From Scortum barcoo (Eukaryota > Chordata > Actinopteri > Centrarchiformes > Terapontidae): a stretch of DNA of 64,000 nt. The first letter of the stretch is position 1. Each line of letters starts with the position of its first letter. The notes under the pieces are model-generated. The model searched no databases. It had not been told where the DNA came from and worked only from the letters and a program-made list of their open reading frames with translations. Where the stretch lies: positions 6,136,572 to 6,200,571 of the forward strand of contig CM041534.1 of NCBI GenBank assembly GCA_023238725.1, read 5' to 3'. Positions 1 through 13,600 of the stretch are shown here, in pieces. A program made the translations under genes and the position numbers.

Positions 1-279
1 GTTGATAAAATATCCATCCCATCACACACGTAGATCAAAGGAGTCCCACATCAAACGTCTGAGCTCAGAGAGCATGAGTCATGCATCCTGCAAGGTTAGA
101 TGGGAGGGAGCTGCAGACAAGCATCTCATACTTACAGTGCCAGCCTCACATCTGATCACTTCCACATTATATTATATACAGTTTTTCCAGGCCAGGCTGT
201 TTCCAAAATATGTTGTGATGTGTATATGCTGTGTTACTGTGTGGGCAGTGTGACCGATTGTGTGTGTTTCAGATTAGAA

Positions 280-3200
280 ATGGAAGGAGATGAATGCAGC
301 TTTCCTCCAGATTCATCGGATGACCACTCACAAAGAGGAAGTGTTGCATCCTCTGCAACACTTTCCCGTGGTATGTTGGCGCAGCAAATATAAACATAAC
401 TCATAAGGGGAAGATTAAACCACCCCTCTGTGTTTTCTGATGCATGTGTTGCTGTTGTTGTCTTTGGCTTGCTTGTCTTTCACTTCCATGTTTTTTTGTT
501 GTTGTTGTTTTCATTTTCTTTATTCATGTTTGTTCACACAGCTCAAGATGTGCTCGTGTACCTGTTTGGTGACAGCGCAGTACACTTGTCAGTAGAAGGG
601 CTCGGCAGTGTCAGCGTGCAGGAGTTGGGCCGCAGCGTTCGTGAGGCTCTCCATATTCCTGAGTCTGCACAGGAGGCGTTTGCTTTCTGGCTTTGTTCTC
701 CACTGCTCGGTAAGGACTTGTGTCTCTGCACTTGTGACACTCATACATACTTTGACTCCTCATCCAGGAATGTTGAAGTGCGAACAGATGCTTCCTTTTT
801 TCAAAGACTATTCTAGTCTGGCTCAAAAATATAACATAATATATGGTGTTTTAGGCAGGATGTTGAAAAGCATAAATGATATAGCCCTTATTCAGTGCTG
901 TGCTGCTTAAATTAGTAATGAAATTATTCAGACAGGTTCAGTACAGTATATTTAATTTATGTCTTCAAATGTCACATCAGGAGTAAGCCACAGAAAAAGA
1001 ATTGCTCACGCTTTGTAGCTTTGTCTTTGAAATAGCCATTTACTCTTTAAAATGTTGTACCTGACTTTGATGTATGGAGCTACAGTATCAGGACAACAGA
1101 CACATCTCACTGTGGCACACGTGCTTCCTCTTTACTCCTCAGATTTGCAGTTAAAGGCGAGACATCAGCCGTACAAACTGTGTCGGCAGTGGCAGGACTT
1201 GCTTTATCGCTTCACTGAGGCCTCAGAGGAAGACATTTCACAAGGTGAGAGTTTGGTGTGCATGACGGTGTGTTCACATGCGCGAAGCGCTTGTATTATT
1301 ATTTAAGTCAGCTCTTCTCATTAAGCATTTTTTAGAAAGTCTTCTGAACAAGAAACCTGGTTTCTTCAGTCTGAAGAATGAATGAAGGACTTTGTTGAAT
1401 GGTTTGGCAGCTGTTCAATAAATTATTTGTACAAATGATTCATAGTGACACAAAGTAAGTTTATAGTCCTCTCAGTTTGCCCTCTATTTAAAAACAACAA
1501 AAAAAGGCTACATCCTCTTCACTCTTCACCATAATAAACTCTATCCATGGCACGAACAATCTGTCCATTTTGGTTTAAAAAATGTGTGTGAGTAGGGTGA
1601 AAATGATTCTTTACTAGCTGCAGGCAAATGTAAGTTTTACAGTATGTTATTTTTTTTTTTGCAGTTCCCATACAGTTAACGCATTCTCTGATTTCCTGCT
1701 GTGAGAGGGTCTCCTGGTTTTCTATCACAGTGTATGTTTGTAGGCTGAGCACAGCCAGCTTCTTTCCCTGCAGCTGTTCCCTGTGGATTTGCAGCTTACT
1801 TATAAATTGTTGGTGCTTAGTATACTCAGTGTAATTAAGGATAAAAGTGCTGTCAGGTTTGTTTGGAATAACAAAACAGCGAAGGAAGTAGTTGGCATGA
1901 TAAGCAATAAACACCTGTGAAGTATGGAAGGTGGAAACAACCTAACTACATGAAGGGAAACAACTTGTAGATAATGGATGACTCTTAGTGACAGTTTTTT
2001 AAGTAAAATAATAACCGAATAGTTCCATATCCATAAAGTATAGAGAAAATGTTGACTTAGACATTTGTTATTTACAAAACCAAATTAGTCCTAAACAGTC
2101 CTAAAAATGGAGTATGAAGTTCAGGTAAAGCTAACATGAGTTTTTAGGAAGGCAGGTGTTACCATCCCTCCACCACAGTTCCACCAGGAAACAGTAGGTG
2201 AGGAAATACACACTGAATTTAGACCTATTTTTAATGCAATAATATAATAATCCATTTAAAAGCATGCATAATGCATTATTAGAGTCGCTACAAACCTTCA
2301 TAATGTTTTATGGTGTCATCTAACAACAAGAATTGCAAGTGTGATCATGATTATTTATGATCAGATTTTATGTTAATGATCTATAAAATGCATTATGATG
2401 CACACACACAATTCATTTTGACATTGTAATCAAGGATTACAACAACTCTTAGGAGGCAGTGTGTTATGGTGGGTCACACAGTGTGCAGTAGGCTGTAGTA
2501 TCTTTAAGTTAACTGGGAGAAGACAGAACTGAGATGACACAAAAATATGTAGAAGTCAACCCATTGGTTGTTGCTCTGTCAAATCTGTCTCCCACAATAC
2601 ACTCCTGGTGATATGTAACACAATTTTAATCAGTTGCAAACAAGGTGTCAGACACTGACTCAAAGTCTGGTGTTATTTGTCATTACTTTGACAGCCCACA
2701 CTTGTTTGTTTGCGATGTGGCAGGTCCTTTTAGAAGAACTGGTGACACAGCATTTGCAGCTTAGCGTTTAACAAAAAACACACAAATGTATTACATAATG
2801 GCTTAAATACTGTTATGTGTTTTTTATGGAATAGATGGGTCGTCCGCCCACAGTGCAGGACAGTGAGCTGGAGAAGAGTGGGCTCAAGTGGTAGATACCC
2901 TCACTCCTCCACTCTGAGGGGTGGGGCTGAATCTTACCCAGTGATGATTGGACGAACGGAAAATACAGATTGTCACGTGACCTTAATCCACGATTGTCTC
3001 TGTTTCTTCCTCAGATGAACCGTATCTGCAGTTCCGGCGGAACGTGTTTTACCCTAAATCTAAAGAGCTGCAGGTACCGTTAACCCTTATTCTGTAAGCA
3101 CATTCATTCATGTTAGATAGGGGTTAAATTATGAAGACACTGTATTCCATCTCCGGGTAACTGGAGTCCAAGTAGAGCAGACATATTGGCTCAAAAGGTT

Positions 3201-6200
3201 TTTGTTAAATGTCTGAAGGTTCTGTTCCTTTTCTGTTCAAAGATATGTCCTCAGACTTATTCTGAGCCTGTTGTCCTGATACCTGTTGGATAATTGTGAT
3301 CATGGTCTCCTCCTGACCAGATACATGATGAGGGAGTGTTGAGGCTTCTGTATGAGGAGGCCAGGAACAACATCCTCACAGGGCGATACCCCTGTGATCC
3401 TGAGCACTGGACCAGCCTCGGAGCCTTGTCTCTTGCTATTGATGAGGGAACAGGTCTTGACGGCCAACAGTTTACTACCACTATAAGGTAAACTAGAAGG
3501 TTTGGTCAAGTCCAAATCCTGGATGTGGGTTTTAAAAACTCTCTGACTGCATTGTTCCTCAGTTTTTCTCAAAGATACAGTTTAACATTCTGGGAATGTG
3601 CTTGTCCGTTTGATGAGAATATCAATACCACTCAATGTAAGGCTGTACAGCTAGCAACCATCAAGCCTGGCTGCATCAAATCTGCCTAGCAGCACATTTT
3701 AGACTATTTCGAAACTCAGTGACTTCCTTCAATCTCCACCGGTTGTCTGGCAAACTCATTGTGATGACTCCAAGAAGTCACTTCCCATGTCCAAGAAACA
3801 GACCAGCACAAAACTCCCTGTTGTTTTGCCTCCTTGTGTTTTGTACAGATTAAACAGAAGGAAGGTTGTTTTTTTTTCTTTTGGTCAGAGACTCGGTTTT
3901 ATTATGCCTTTTTAGAAAAAGCAAAAGTATGTAATGGCCCCTGTTGTTAATTTTGTCAAATGCTGAGAGGACACCTCGCTTCAACTTAATGTCGCGCAAA
4001 AATCAACAGTGTAAAAAGCCCGACCAAACTCTCATGTCCCTCAACCCACAAGGGCAGCTGGTAGATTGGGCTGCTTCAAGTGCTTTGGCACAATCAGCGA
4101 CAACATGTTGCAATTTGATGAAAATCCACAGGCATTGTGAGAAAAGGTCAACAGTGCTTCTTTTGTTGGAGGGGCTTTGGTATTTTTGATTTTTTCTTTA
4201 AATGCTGATAACATTCCTATTGTGCCAAAAGAGTGTTTTTCAATTACTTGCTGGTTTGTAAGTGCCAAGTGCAAGAATGCACAAAATGGCATTTTTGATT
4301 AGAGTGGGATGATCATAGAAATGTGTGTCTTTGTTTCTCTGTAAGGCCCTTTGAGACTTGATTGTGATTATATGGCTGAGAATTGTAGGTACTTGATGAG
4401 ACCTGTATATCACTGCATGTGTAATATTACACTACAAACGGAGTGTAGTCACTGTTCACTATTCACTATTCACAGTTATTAGTATCATATTTCTAAATAA
4501 ATGTTTATGCAGAAGTCTGTCTTCTTACAGTGTTGCAACAATGTATTTGCTTCCCTTTAAACATTTTAAAGCTTCCTGCTGTAAACAATCTGCCTTTTAT
4601 GAAACAGACAGCTCAAGATCAGTGCTGCATCATAGCGAACATTTCATCCCAAAAGTCCAAAAATCACTTCTTGCTCTCTGTATATTTCTCAGACCATGAC
4701 ACTAAACATAATGTTAGATGAGAGGTGAATTGAATGTGATCTTGCGCCCAGATTTGCAGAGGTAACATCCACTGAAGTCACAATACAAACTTCTCTTATC
4801 TATTTTCCACAGAGAGAAGAAGCTGTCTTCCTTTCTTCCTGCACATGTTGTCATGGGTGGCGGAGGTTTGCTCTCCACTCTGAGAGGGAAGTCGAGCCGC
4901 CAGACAGGACTGGAGCAGAACCTCTTGGAGGCGTACAAAAAGATCAGCACACCTGCTGGAAACTCTCCTGAGCCCACGCAGCTCCTACACCAGTACCTCA
5001 ACACATGTCACACTCTGCCTTATTATGGGTGAGAATTTGTGTAATGAGCCACTTATACTATATTTGCCCACAAAAGTTAGTTTTACCTCAATGAAGTCAC
5101 ATACCTCTAATCATATTTATCAGGTTTTAATTTACATTAACTACTCAAACAGGTGTGCTTTCTTCCTTGGGGAGATTGACAAACCAGTGCAAGGGATTCT
5201 TCAAAGGGGAAAACGCAAAGCTGTCAATGTTGGGATCTGCCTGGAGGGAGTTTATGTGATGGATGTCAAAGAGAAGGTGAGCACTGGGTTATCTTTTGGT
5301 TGACAGCTCTGTAAAATAGTACAGAGCAACCAACAGTGCCATATTTTTTACTTAGTGTGTGTGTGCGTACTTGGATAATCGTCATGCACGCCGCAGACAT
5401 GGAAACCATCCTGATTTCTCTTTGTGGAACACACTGTCCTGTAGCACGTGCTGCTGGGCCTACGTTTCAATGAGCTTTCCTGGGACCACAGCTACCCCGA
5501 GGGGGAGGGGGACTCACACATTCTGTGGCTTGAGTTTGATGGAGAGGAAGACGGCACTCCTGTCAACAAGTTGCTAAAGATCTACTCAAAACAAGTAAGA
5601 AAATGTTTGTGAATTTAGATTAAATTCACCACATCCCTGCATGATGGTCTAAGAGGATCATATGGTCAGTGGTACCTAATGCTGTGCTTAAATCCAAGAG
5701 GAATCAGTGTCTGACTTCTATCAGCTGCCAGCAGCAAGTCATTTCTGATCTTAAGAAGCGCAGTTTCTGTACTATGGTATTTTCTAAGATTTTGTTATGA
5801 ATACAGTTTACTGTGGATTTAGATGGGTGTTGGGTGAATTGGCTTGTTTAGGGTTACACCTGACGTGGCTGATAACACTGCATCTCTGCTGTAGTTAGAA
5901 CCTCAATTTAAGGGTGTCTTGCTGCTGAAGATGGTGACAGATGTTGTCATCTTGTGTGAGTCTCACTTCAGATGTTTTTAACAAGGAGAGGGGATATGCA
6001 GCCATCTCCAGAGAGCACGCTGCACCTGGTGTTTTTGAGCGCTTCAGGATCGGGTGCATCTGCCACACTCATTTGTTCTCAGAGGAGCAGAACATTTGAT
6101 ATTAGTGTTGAAACCTAACAGATTTTAAAAAAAAATCTGTTCTCACATGTATATCATCTTTACTCTGTCATTGTTGGGTTGAAATGGATTGTCTCAGCCA

Positions 6201-6873
6201 CCAGATGGTGAAGAGATGTTACATAATGATAGAGGCAGTAATACATAATCACACCAGGCCCTAATCCAAGGCTGGCAATGTGACCCTTTACATGCCTGTG
6301 CTTCACAAACATAGCATCAAGAAATAAATTACAGCTGTTTATTATGTATACTTAGTATCTAAGTATCAGGATTAATCATTTCTCTTACTTTGTTTCTGTC
6401 AACAAGGCCGAGCTAATGAGCGGCTTCATTGAGTTCTGTGTGGAGCTGAAGACTGCCTCTGAGGGAGGAGCTGCAGCTGAAATGGATGGTGAGGTGAGTC
6501 TGTCTCAGCAGCCTGCCGGGCAAGATGGCAGCAACAAGAATGGGCGTGGAGGGCGGCGCGGGATGCTGCACAGGCAAAACAGCGTCGTGTGCAGCCGGGT
6601 CCATTCGCTTAACACAATCAGCTATGTGGACAATGGTGAGTCTGATGGTCACATTTAGTCATCCTTGAGCTCTTGCTAACGCAAGGCAATCTGCCCAAAA
6701 AACATAAGTTTATCATTAAAATCAGTATTTTTTCTATATTTGTCCCTTGTTGTCTTTCAGGAAAAGAAATCAAACGCTTGAAGCCAAAACGAGCCGCATC
6801 CTTTTTCACCCGACAGGCGTCCGCTCCTGCCTACTCTGCAGTGCAAGTGACAGAGAGTCTGGAGCAGGGTTAA
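280..6873 (+). CDS. frmd8: FERM domain-containing protein 8 (iRhom-binding FERM protein)
   Basis: Coding exons by splice consensus: 280-370, 542-709, 1143-1244, 3015-3073, 3321-3487, 4813-5028, 5153-5276, 5445-5594, 6407-6635, 6761-6873. They sum to 1,419 nt, giving 472 aa (human about 464). Seen: an acidic, Ser-rich N-terminus (residues 1-30); a FERM region from about residue 31 to 375 starting DVLVYLFGDSAVHLSVE; conserved blocks VLRLLYEEARNNIL, CAFFLGEIDKPVQG and TPVNKLLKIYSKQAELM; a Ser/Arg-rich tail with KRLKPKRAASFFTRQ; and the C-terminus ESLEQG, which matches mammalian FRMD8. Family knowledge: FRMD8 binds the cytoplasmic tails of iRhom1/2 and stabilises the iRhom-ADAM17 complex at the cell surface. 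It has also been described as an LRP6-binding modulator of Wnt signalling. The start is the first Met after an acceptor at 272 and matches the family start, so 5' UTR exons lie upstream, probably outside the window. No disabling mutation was seen. Confidence 0.93.
2262..2401. repeat. Possible MITE with short inverted ends in frmd8 intron 3
   Basis: Imperfect inverted repeats GCATGCATAATGCATT (2262-2277) and AAATGCATTATGATGC (2386-2401) bracket an AT-rich 108-bp core. No target duplication was resolved. Confidence 0.3.
3560..3730 (+). repeat. Degenerate dispersed teleost repeat in frmd8 intron 5
   Basis: Contains CATTCTGGGAATGTGCTTGT, GATGAGAATATCAATACCACT and GCTAGCAACCATCAAGCCTGG in the order typical of an abundant percomorph interspersed repeat. 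Diverged, with no intact ends seen. A related copy lies in opposite orientation near 19.7 kb. Confidence 0.5.
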
Positions 6874-9800
6874 GGTCACGGATCAGCCCCGGCCCGCGCC
6901 TCTCAAAGACCAAACCGGAACATTTTACACTGAGATTTAAAGAAAAGACTTGATACAAGCTTGAGACATTTAACTGATAATATATGAACATGCAAAGGAC
7001 CAAGTGAGGGGAAGTGTGAGTGACAATATTTATCTTATCTGATGTTGTGTATATTAAGACAGTACAGTAATGTGAAAAACAAAACGAGCTATGAACAGCG
7101 ATGCTTCAGAGGTTAAACTGAAGTCAGATTCATCAAAGGCCTTACGTAAAGAAAACACAGCATTCTCTGAGCACCATATGATGGACATCCTTTGTAAGTC
7201 ACTTATAAGTCTGAAACAAGACTTAGAGAAATCTTTTTGACCTTTCTGCAGTGCTCCAGAGCTGCGTTTACTGCTATTATTCAAAAATGTTAAACCTCAA
7301 TTGATATATAACCACTGCATTACCTCTTCTCATCTCTAACTCTTATTGGGGTTGAACATAAAAAAGCAACATATCCCCACGTAACATTCATCATTTTGTA
7401 ACTCCGCCTCGAATCTGTAAGAGTCCACAAACTCTTTACAGTCAGCATGACAAACACTTTCAGGGGACAATCGAAGGGCGTGTTCCCACTATTCTGCTTT
7501 TTTCAAACTGCCAGTGCCTTGTTCTCATGAAAGGGTAAAAACACTTTAGAAGAGAACTGGTGGAAACGTTTGGTGGTTGACATTACTGAAGATAAAGAGT
7601 CTGCATGGAAGCACATCTTCTGTGTTGTGGAAGTTTCTTGTAAGTACATGTTTTTAAGAGTTTGACATAATTGTGATTATTGAAAAATAAATTGTGCGAT
7701 TGCAGACTAAAGATGGAAAGTAACCAAAATCTTACAGCATCCACTTGTAGAAGCTAAAATGACACGTTCACAGTATCAAGTCACTGTTAGGGAGCGTTAA
7801 TGAAATTGCACCAATTAAAGAAACAACTTAGAGTCATAAACCACCCAAACCTTAAACTAAGTAAATAAAAAGAAAAGCTCTCATCCTAACCAATTAGTAA
7901 CATGCTGTTATTCCTGCCAGTTATCCAGTGAGCATGTCATATTCAAACATCCGAACCATCAGTACAGGTGACATCCATGCACAGGTCTTGACATGACTAT
8001 TACTTGCTTGGTTAGACCTGCTGAGCAAAGTAAAACAGATGCAGTACCGGAGTTGTGCAACTTCTGACATGAGAGAGACTAAAATAGATGTGAACGGAAA
8101 CTTGTTGAGCTGTCATCAGCACTCCTCTAACCTACTGAATCCAAAACAACTCTGACAAACTGCAGCCATGTCTAAGGTTGAAGTTAGCCATTTGAAATTA
8201 TTGTTTTAGTTGCAAACACAATCGTCGTCACATTTTTATAAAGATGATGGGGAACACTACCTTTTGTATGAAAATGTTGTCGATGCCTGTTTTCAGCTTT
8301 GTAGCAGTGCAATTTTAAATATTCCAGTGGGTTTATTAATGGGTTATTAAGTTTAAAAGCAGGACAATTTTCTCATCCCATAAAGGAACACTGAATGCTA
8401 CAGTGTAAAAAAAGTTAATTTTCACTGGACAGCGACTATGTGCCCTGTACGTATGGCACGGACCAACTGACCAAGAACTTTTGACTATGCTGATGACATC
8501 TCAGTCTGTACACCAAAGCAAGCCTATCTAACGTGCTGCAACACAGTGTGCTACCTTGACACTCCAGAGATGGGCTTTAGTGTCCACCACGTGTCAGAAT
8601 CCCCCAGGTGTCTCTCTGAACTACACCCTAATGCTGAAACAGGCTCTTCCTGTCTTTGCTGTACATTTAACTCACTTCACAAATCACACAACACAAAGAA
8701 AGTATCTTTGAAATACTGCCTTCCACTGGAACGTGTGTCTTGACTTGAGATGTGGTGGCGTCATGTATTCCTCCTGATTGTCCCGAGCACGCAGAATGTT
8801 CTTACTTTTCTATGCTTCGACTCGTTACCTGTCAGCGACCGTCTGTAACCCACCTGCGGCAGTCCAATATATTGTTGCTAACTTACACTATGCATGTCAC
8901 ATTGTAGAATAGGCATTCCGACGGACTACACATCATGTTATACTGCACTATTAATACTAATACACTGTTTATAAATCTTTTACATTGTCAGATGTTTTTG
9001 TATTGTTTGTTAGCTTTTATGAGAGAATATTTTTACTTTCCTTTTCATACCCTCATCAGTGTTTGTACATGAGAATGAAGAAAGAGGTTATTTTACGCAT
9101 AATTGTCTCAAGCGATCGCTTTGCAGAAGCATTAAGTGCCTTTTTGTTTGGACTAAGTTGGCATCTGAATGACTGTTTGTGTGCTTGGAAACCAGAAATG
9201 GACATCTATTGTTATTGCTATGGTATAAATATATAATTGTGTTTTGTATTATATTTCCCACGTTTTCAACTAGACAACGCGTTTCACCTTTCCTAGCTGA
9301 TGTGACTATACTGATACACTGGATTACTACACTGGGCTGCTGTTGACCAGTGTATCGTGGTTTCTCTCAGTGGAGTGATCAGTTCTGCTTTCATTAAAAT
9401 ATGTCTGATATGCTTCTTTTTTTAAATAAACAGATGCAAAGTGGGAACATTTCTCTAAAATATCTTTTGACGAGTGTGTTCACCAGATACGGCCTAAGCA
9501 TACTGAAGCCATATTTAATATCATAAACACAAACGGTTACCTTGTCTGTGTGGTTGCATGCATCGTCTCTATACATTTTGACTTGTTCAACCCAACCTCT
9601 CTCCTGCAATCCTTTATTTTGCTGCTCATAATGTAGATTTATTTACAATGAAAGCAACAACTCATTGCTTAGATCTCTTGTCACATTTCCAGTAGGTGCA
9701 TTTACAGTACTAATAGTGAAATAAAGGGTTCTACTGTTACATTTTAATGTTACTAAACATAATATGCAGGGATATAAGAAAAATTTGTCAATCCATATTT

Positions 9801-9995
9801 AGACAGTTGCTTAATGATTACTCCTGTGGAAATCGTTTTACATGCTCCGAAAAACTTTTGTTTACTATCATAATTACTAATCATTTTGAAATATCTGAAG
9901 TGAATCAAAGGATATTATTCCTCTGTTACAGCATTGGCTATGATGCAATATAAAGTTTTTTTTTGTCAGATTTCCAATGTTTGACCAATAAAGTG
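6874..9995 (+). other. frmd8 3' UTR and downstream flank
   Basis: This stretch is non-coding and AT-rich and holds several candidate poly(A) signals, including AATAAA at 9720-9725 and 9987-9992. No convincing ORF, RNA gene or repeat was seen. If the last signal is used, the 3' UTR would be about 3.1 kb; an earlier site is equally possible from sequence alone. Confidence 0.45.
9987..9992 (+). terminator. Candidate distal poly(A) signal of frmd8
   Basis: AATAAA followed within 40 bases by a T/GT-containing stretch. It is the last good signal before the vps51 promoter region. Which of the several AATAAA motifs is used cannot be decided from sequence. Confidence 0.35.
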
Positions 9996-10319
9996 AAAAT
10001 AGTATCTCTGAAGATATAGCCTGTTGCCCTTTTGCTTTGTTTCTGTGGATTGTCTGGCTTCAAATGGCTCTGCTTTCGTGATTCCTTTTCAGTATTTAAC
10101 TTGAGGTTTTTGTTTTTAGACAATGTTTCCATTAGCGTGACTAGATTTTGCTTTATTGTTCCCTTTTTCTTTTTTAAAGATTGTATTATTTGTATTTTGT
10201 GCAACATCATGCACACACAAGAAATGAGGCATGATCGTTTCACTAGACTGTCTGACAATCAACAAATATGATAAATGTGCATACTGATTTAATAAGTTAT
10301 GTTTTATACATTATGACAT

Positions 10320-10671
10320 GCGCAGTAGGGCACTTCCAGGCTGTCAGACGCTTCGCTCCTCACGACAGTGAATTCTCTTGACGACACGCGCTCTTTGACG
10401 ATGTAGCACCGGATAGGCTACAAACCCGGAAATGGTAACGTTTTCAAGCTAGCTGCTTGTGCTTCAGAAGAAATACAACATTTCCTAGTTAATTCATTTG
10501 AAAGGCCTTCACATTAGGAGTCGACAGGTGAGTTGTGCGTATATATGAGCCACTCTGGAGCGAGAAGTTATCGTTTTCAGGTCGTGGCCGTCGGTTTTCT
10601 GCTGCCAGCTGGACGCCCGTCATCTTTGTTTATCGTCATTTAAACTTTAATTTCTCAGCTGGCAGCACATC
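10320..10671 (+). promoter_or_regulatory. vps51 promoter and 5' UTR with probable UTR intron
   Basis: This is a CpG-richer island in AT-rich surroundings, immediately upstream of the vps51 start. It has an ETS-like CCGGAA at 10427-10432 and no obvious TATA box, as expected for a housekeeping gene. A strong donor (CAG|GTGAGT, exon end 10527) and an acceptor (TTTCTCAG, exon start 10659) suggest a 131-bp intron within the 5' UTR, ending 13 bases before the ATG. The intron is inferred from consensus only. Confidence 0.5.
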
Positions 10672-13600
10672 ATGGACGGAGAGACGGACGGCTCGGTGGG
10701 CGAGGACTCCGGCCCCGGCAGGAGGCGCAGGGTGCACGGCATGCTGAAGCTCTACTACGGGCTGAACGAGGAAGGAAAGGCCGAGGAGAAGCCGGAGTCT
10801 CTGGACCCCTGCGACATCAACGGGCCGCATTTCGACCCCGAGCACTTCCTGAACAAGGTGAGGGGCCGCAGCTGTCATGTCAACAGTTTCCACGGTGACA
10901 CAGCTCAGACACAGGCCTGTCTGCTGTCACACTGCTGCCAAACACCAACATCAGTGTTACCTGGAGCTGATCAGTGCACAGGCCGATGAACTTTGTATAT
11001 ACGGTTGCCAAAGAAGAGAAATTAGAATAAACATAAAACCAACAACTCTTTTCTTTAAATATTGTACTCTGAATACCCTGTACTCACATTTACTGACAGT
11101 GGATAATGATGTAATACTACTTTGGTAAGACTGGTTATAAAGTAAGCTGCTCTATGGATGATAAAGATATGCTTAGTAGTTTTTCATTTGACCTTGTATT
11201 TTGTGTGTGATTTCTTTTAAATGTGATTGTGACTAGCATGTGTGTGTGTGTTTTTTTTTTTCCTGATGCAGCTCAGAAGAGAGTGCTCTCTTGCAGAGTT
11301 GATGGACCAGGAGACCTGCATGGTCAAGCAGATCCGCTCTTTGGACAGCGACATGCAGACGCTGGTGTATGAAAACTACAACAAGTTCATATCTGCTACA
11401 GGTGAGGAAACCTCTCCCTCACTTACAACTTACTGTTGAAATGTGGTTGGATTTAGTTGAATTGCGCGTTTCTGGATGCTTGCATCATCTTTCCATGTTT
11501 TTTTCCCAGACACCATAAGAAAGATGAAGAATGACTTCAAAAAGATGGAGGATGAAATGGACTGTCTGTCTGCCAACATGGCGGCGATCACCGAGTTCAG
11601 CGCTAGTATCAGTGGTACTCTTCAGGACCAGCATGCACAGATCACAAAACTCTCAGGTGAGACCTGAACTGGCAGTTTGTCTTGTTGAGTCAGTCACGGG
11701 GGACTTCACATTAATCATTGTCATATTATCGTCTTGCCGTGTTCGTCCCCAGGGGTTCACACTCTCCTAAGGAAGCTGCAGTTTCTGTTTGAACTGCCGG
11801 CTAGATTAAATAAGTGTCTGGAGCTGCAGGCCTATGCCCAGGCAGTGAGATCCCACCGTCGCGCCCGCTGTGTGCTGCAGCAGTATAGCCACCTGCCCTC
11901 CTTCAGGGGAATTCAGGACGACTGTCACGCTATAATGGACAAGCTGGCACAGGAGCTTCGACAGAAGTTCAGGTGGGAATCTCTCGGCCTACACCAGAGT
12001 GTATGAACCATAGAAATAAATCAGGATTGAATACAATAGAAATAAATAAATTGAGGATCCTCAAATCCTTAAGTTGTTCTTTCAGACTGTTCCCATTATT
12101 TAACCCAATTTCACTGAGACTGATATCGCAAATGGGCTGTGTTGTATTCACAGATGTTCATGCTGATCAGCTAAAATGTAAATTAAGAAAACATTTGCTT
12201 TAATGTTTTGTATGTATATATTGAATGTGTTACTTTTCCTGTACAAAATCCTTTTTGCGGTTAAAATTTCTAAATGTTTAACAAGAGTTTTATTTATGTC
12301 TAATGTTTTTACCTCTCCCTGCTTTGTTACTGTCTTATAGGGATGGAGGGTCAAGCTCCAAAGATTTATCAGAGTGTGTGGAGCTGCTGCTACAGCTGGA
12401 TGAACCAGCAGAAGAGCTCTGTGATAAATTCCTAAGCCATGCACGGTCTCGACTTGAGTCAGACCTCCAGGGTCTGGAAGCAGAGATAAGACCGTACCCG
12501 TCTGCCTCAGCTGTGAAAGATGCCTCTGCACGCAGGTTGTCATCTACCGCAGCCCCTGGATCTCCAATTGATAACTCACCTAAAGCGAGCACTATGCCTT
12601 CACCCACCTCAAACACCGACATCCTGGAATTCATTGACAGAGGCTGCAATGAATTTGTGAGCAGCCTATGTTTAGTAATTACATCCTATCAAGAACTATT
12701 TATTAATCATGCTCAGACAGGTGAGCTAGCATCCAAAAACATCCCTCAGATGGCAAATAGTAAGTTGCACGCCTTTGTGGACGATCTGGCCGCTCGGTAT
12801 TTCTCGCTTGTGGAGCGGCGGATAAAAGAGGAGAAAGGTGTCGCGGATAACTCCCTCCTAGTGCGCGCACTCGACCGCTTCCACCGCAGACTTCAGGCTG
12901 TGGCCAAGCTGCTGCCGGGCTCTGCTGTGCCAAACCAGGGGACCGAGATTGTGATACGAGCTGCGACAGAGCGAGTCAAGCAGTACCTCTCCGCCCTGCA
13001 GAGCTTCTACATGGACAGCTTGACAGACGTGAGGCAGGCCCTGGCCACGCCTCGGCTCTCTGTGGCCGGCACTTCAGTGGCTGGAGGAGCTCATCTTGGG
13101 GGGCCGGCCAGAGATACTCCTACCAGCCTGCCAGAGCTGCTCTCCTCCCTGTCGGCCTCTATTCTCAATCAGATTAAGTCAGTGTTGGCATCAGTGCATC
13201 TCTTCACAGCTAAGGACATTACATTCTCCAACAAGCCGTACTTTAAGGTGAAGAGTGTTTCTGTTTATTTGCCAGTAATTTAACAGTTTGCCCCCAAAAA
13301 TCATTTTCTGTTCTACCCCTATATGAGATTAAACTCTACCAGTAGTATGTAACATTTGAATTTGTTTCCGCACAGTAAGAGTCACCACTGTTTCTGTCGG
13401 TGTCCTCCTCACAGGGTGAATTCTGCAGCCAGGGTGTACGTGAGAGCCTGGTGGTGAGCTTCATAAAGTTTGTGTGCCAGTCTTCTCGCCAGTTTTGTGA
13501 GAGTGCAGGAGACAAGGGCGGTTCGACTCCTCCAGCCCTTCTGTTGCTGCTATCTCGTCTTTGCTTGGACTACGAAACCTCGACTATCTCCTACATACTC

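Noticed and set aside
1519..1914. 131-codon minus-strand ORF inside frmd8 intron 3
   Set aside because: Composition is AT-driven, no similarity recognised, and it lies antisense within an intron with no supporting signals.
12148..12543. 131-codon minus-strand ORF across vps51 intron 4 and exon 5
   Set aside because: Overlaps conserved vps51 coding sequence on the other strand and has no similarity of its own.
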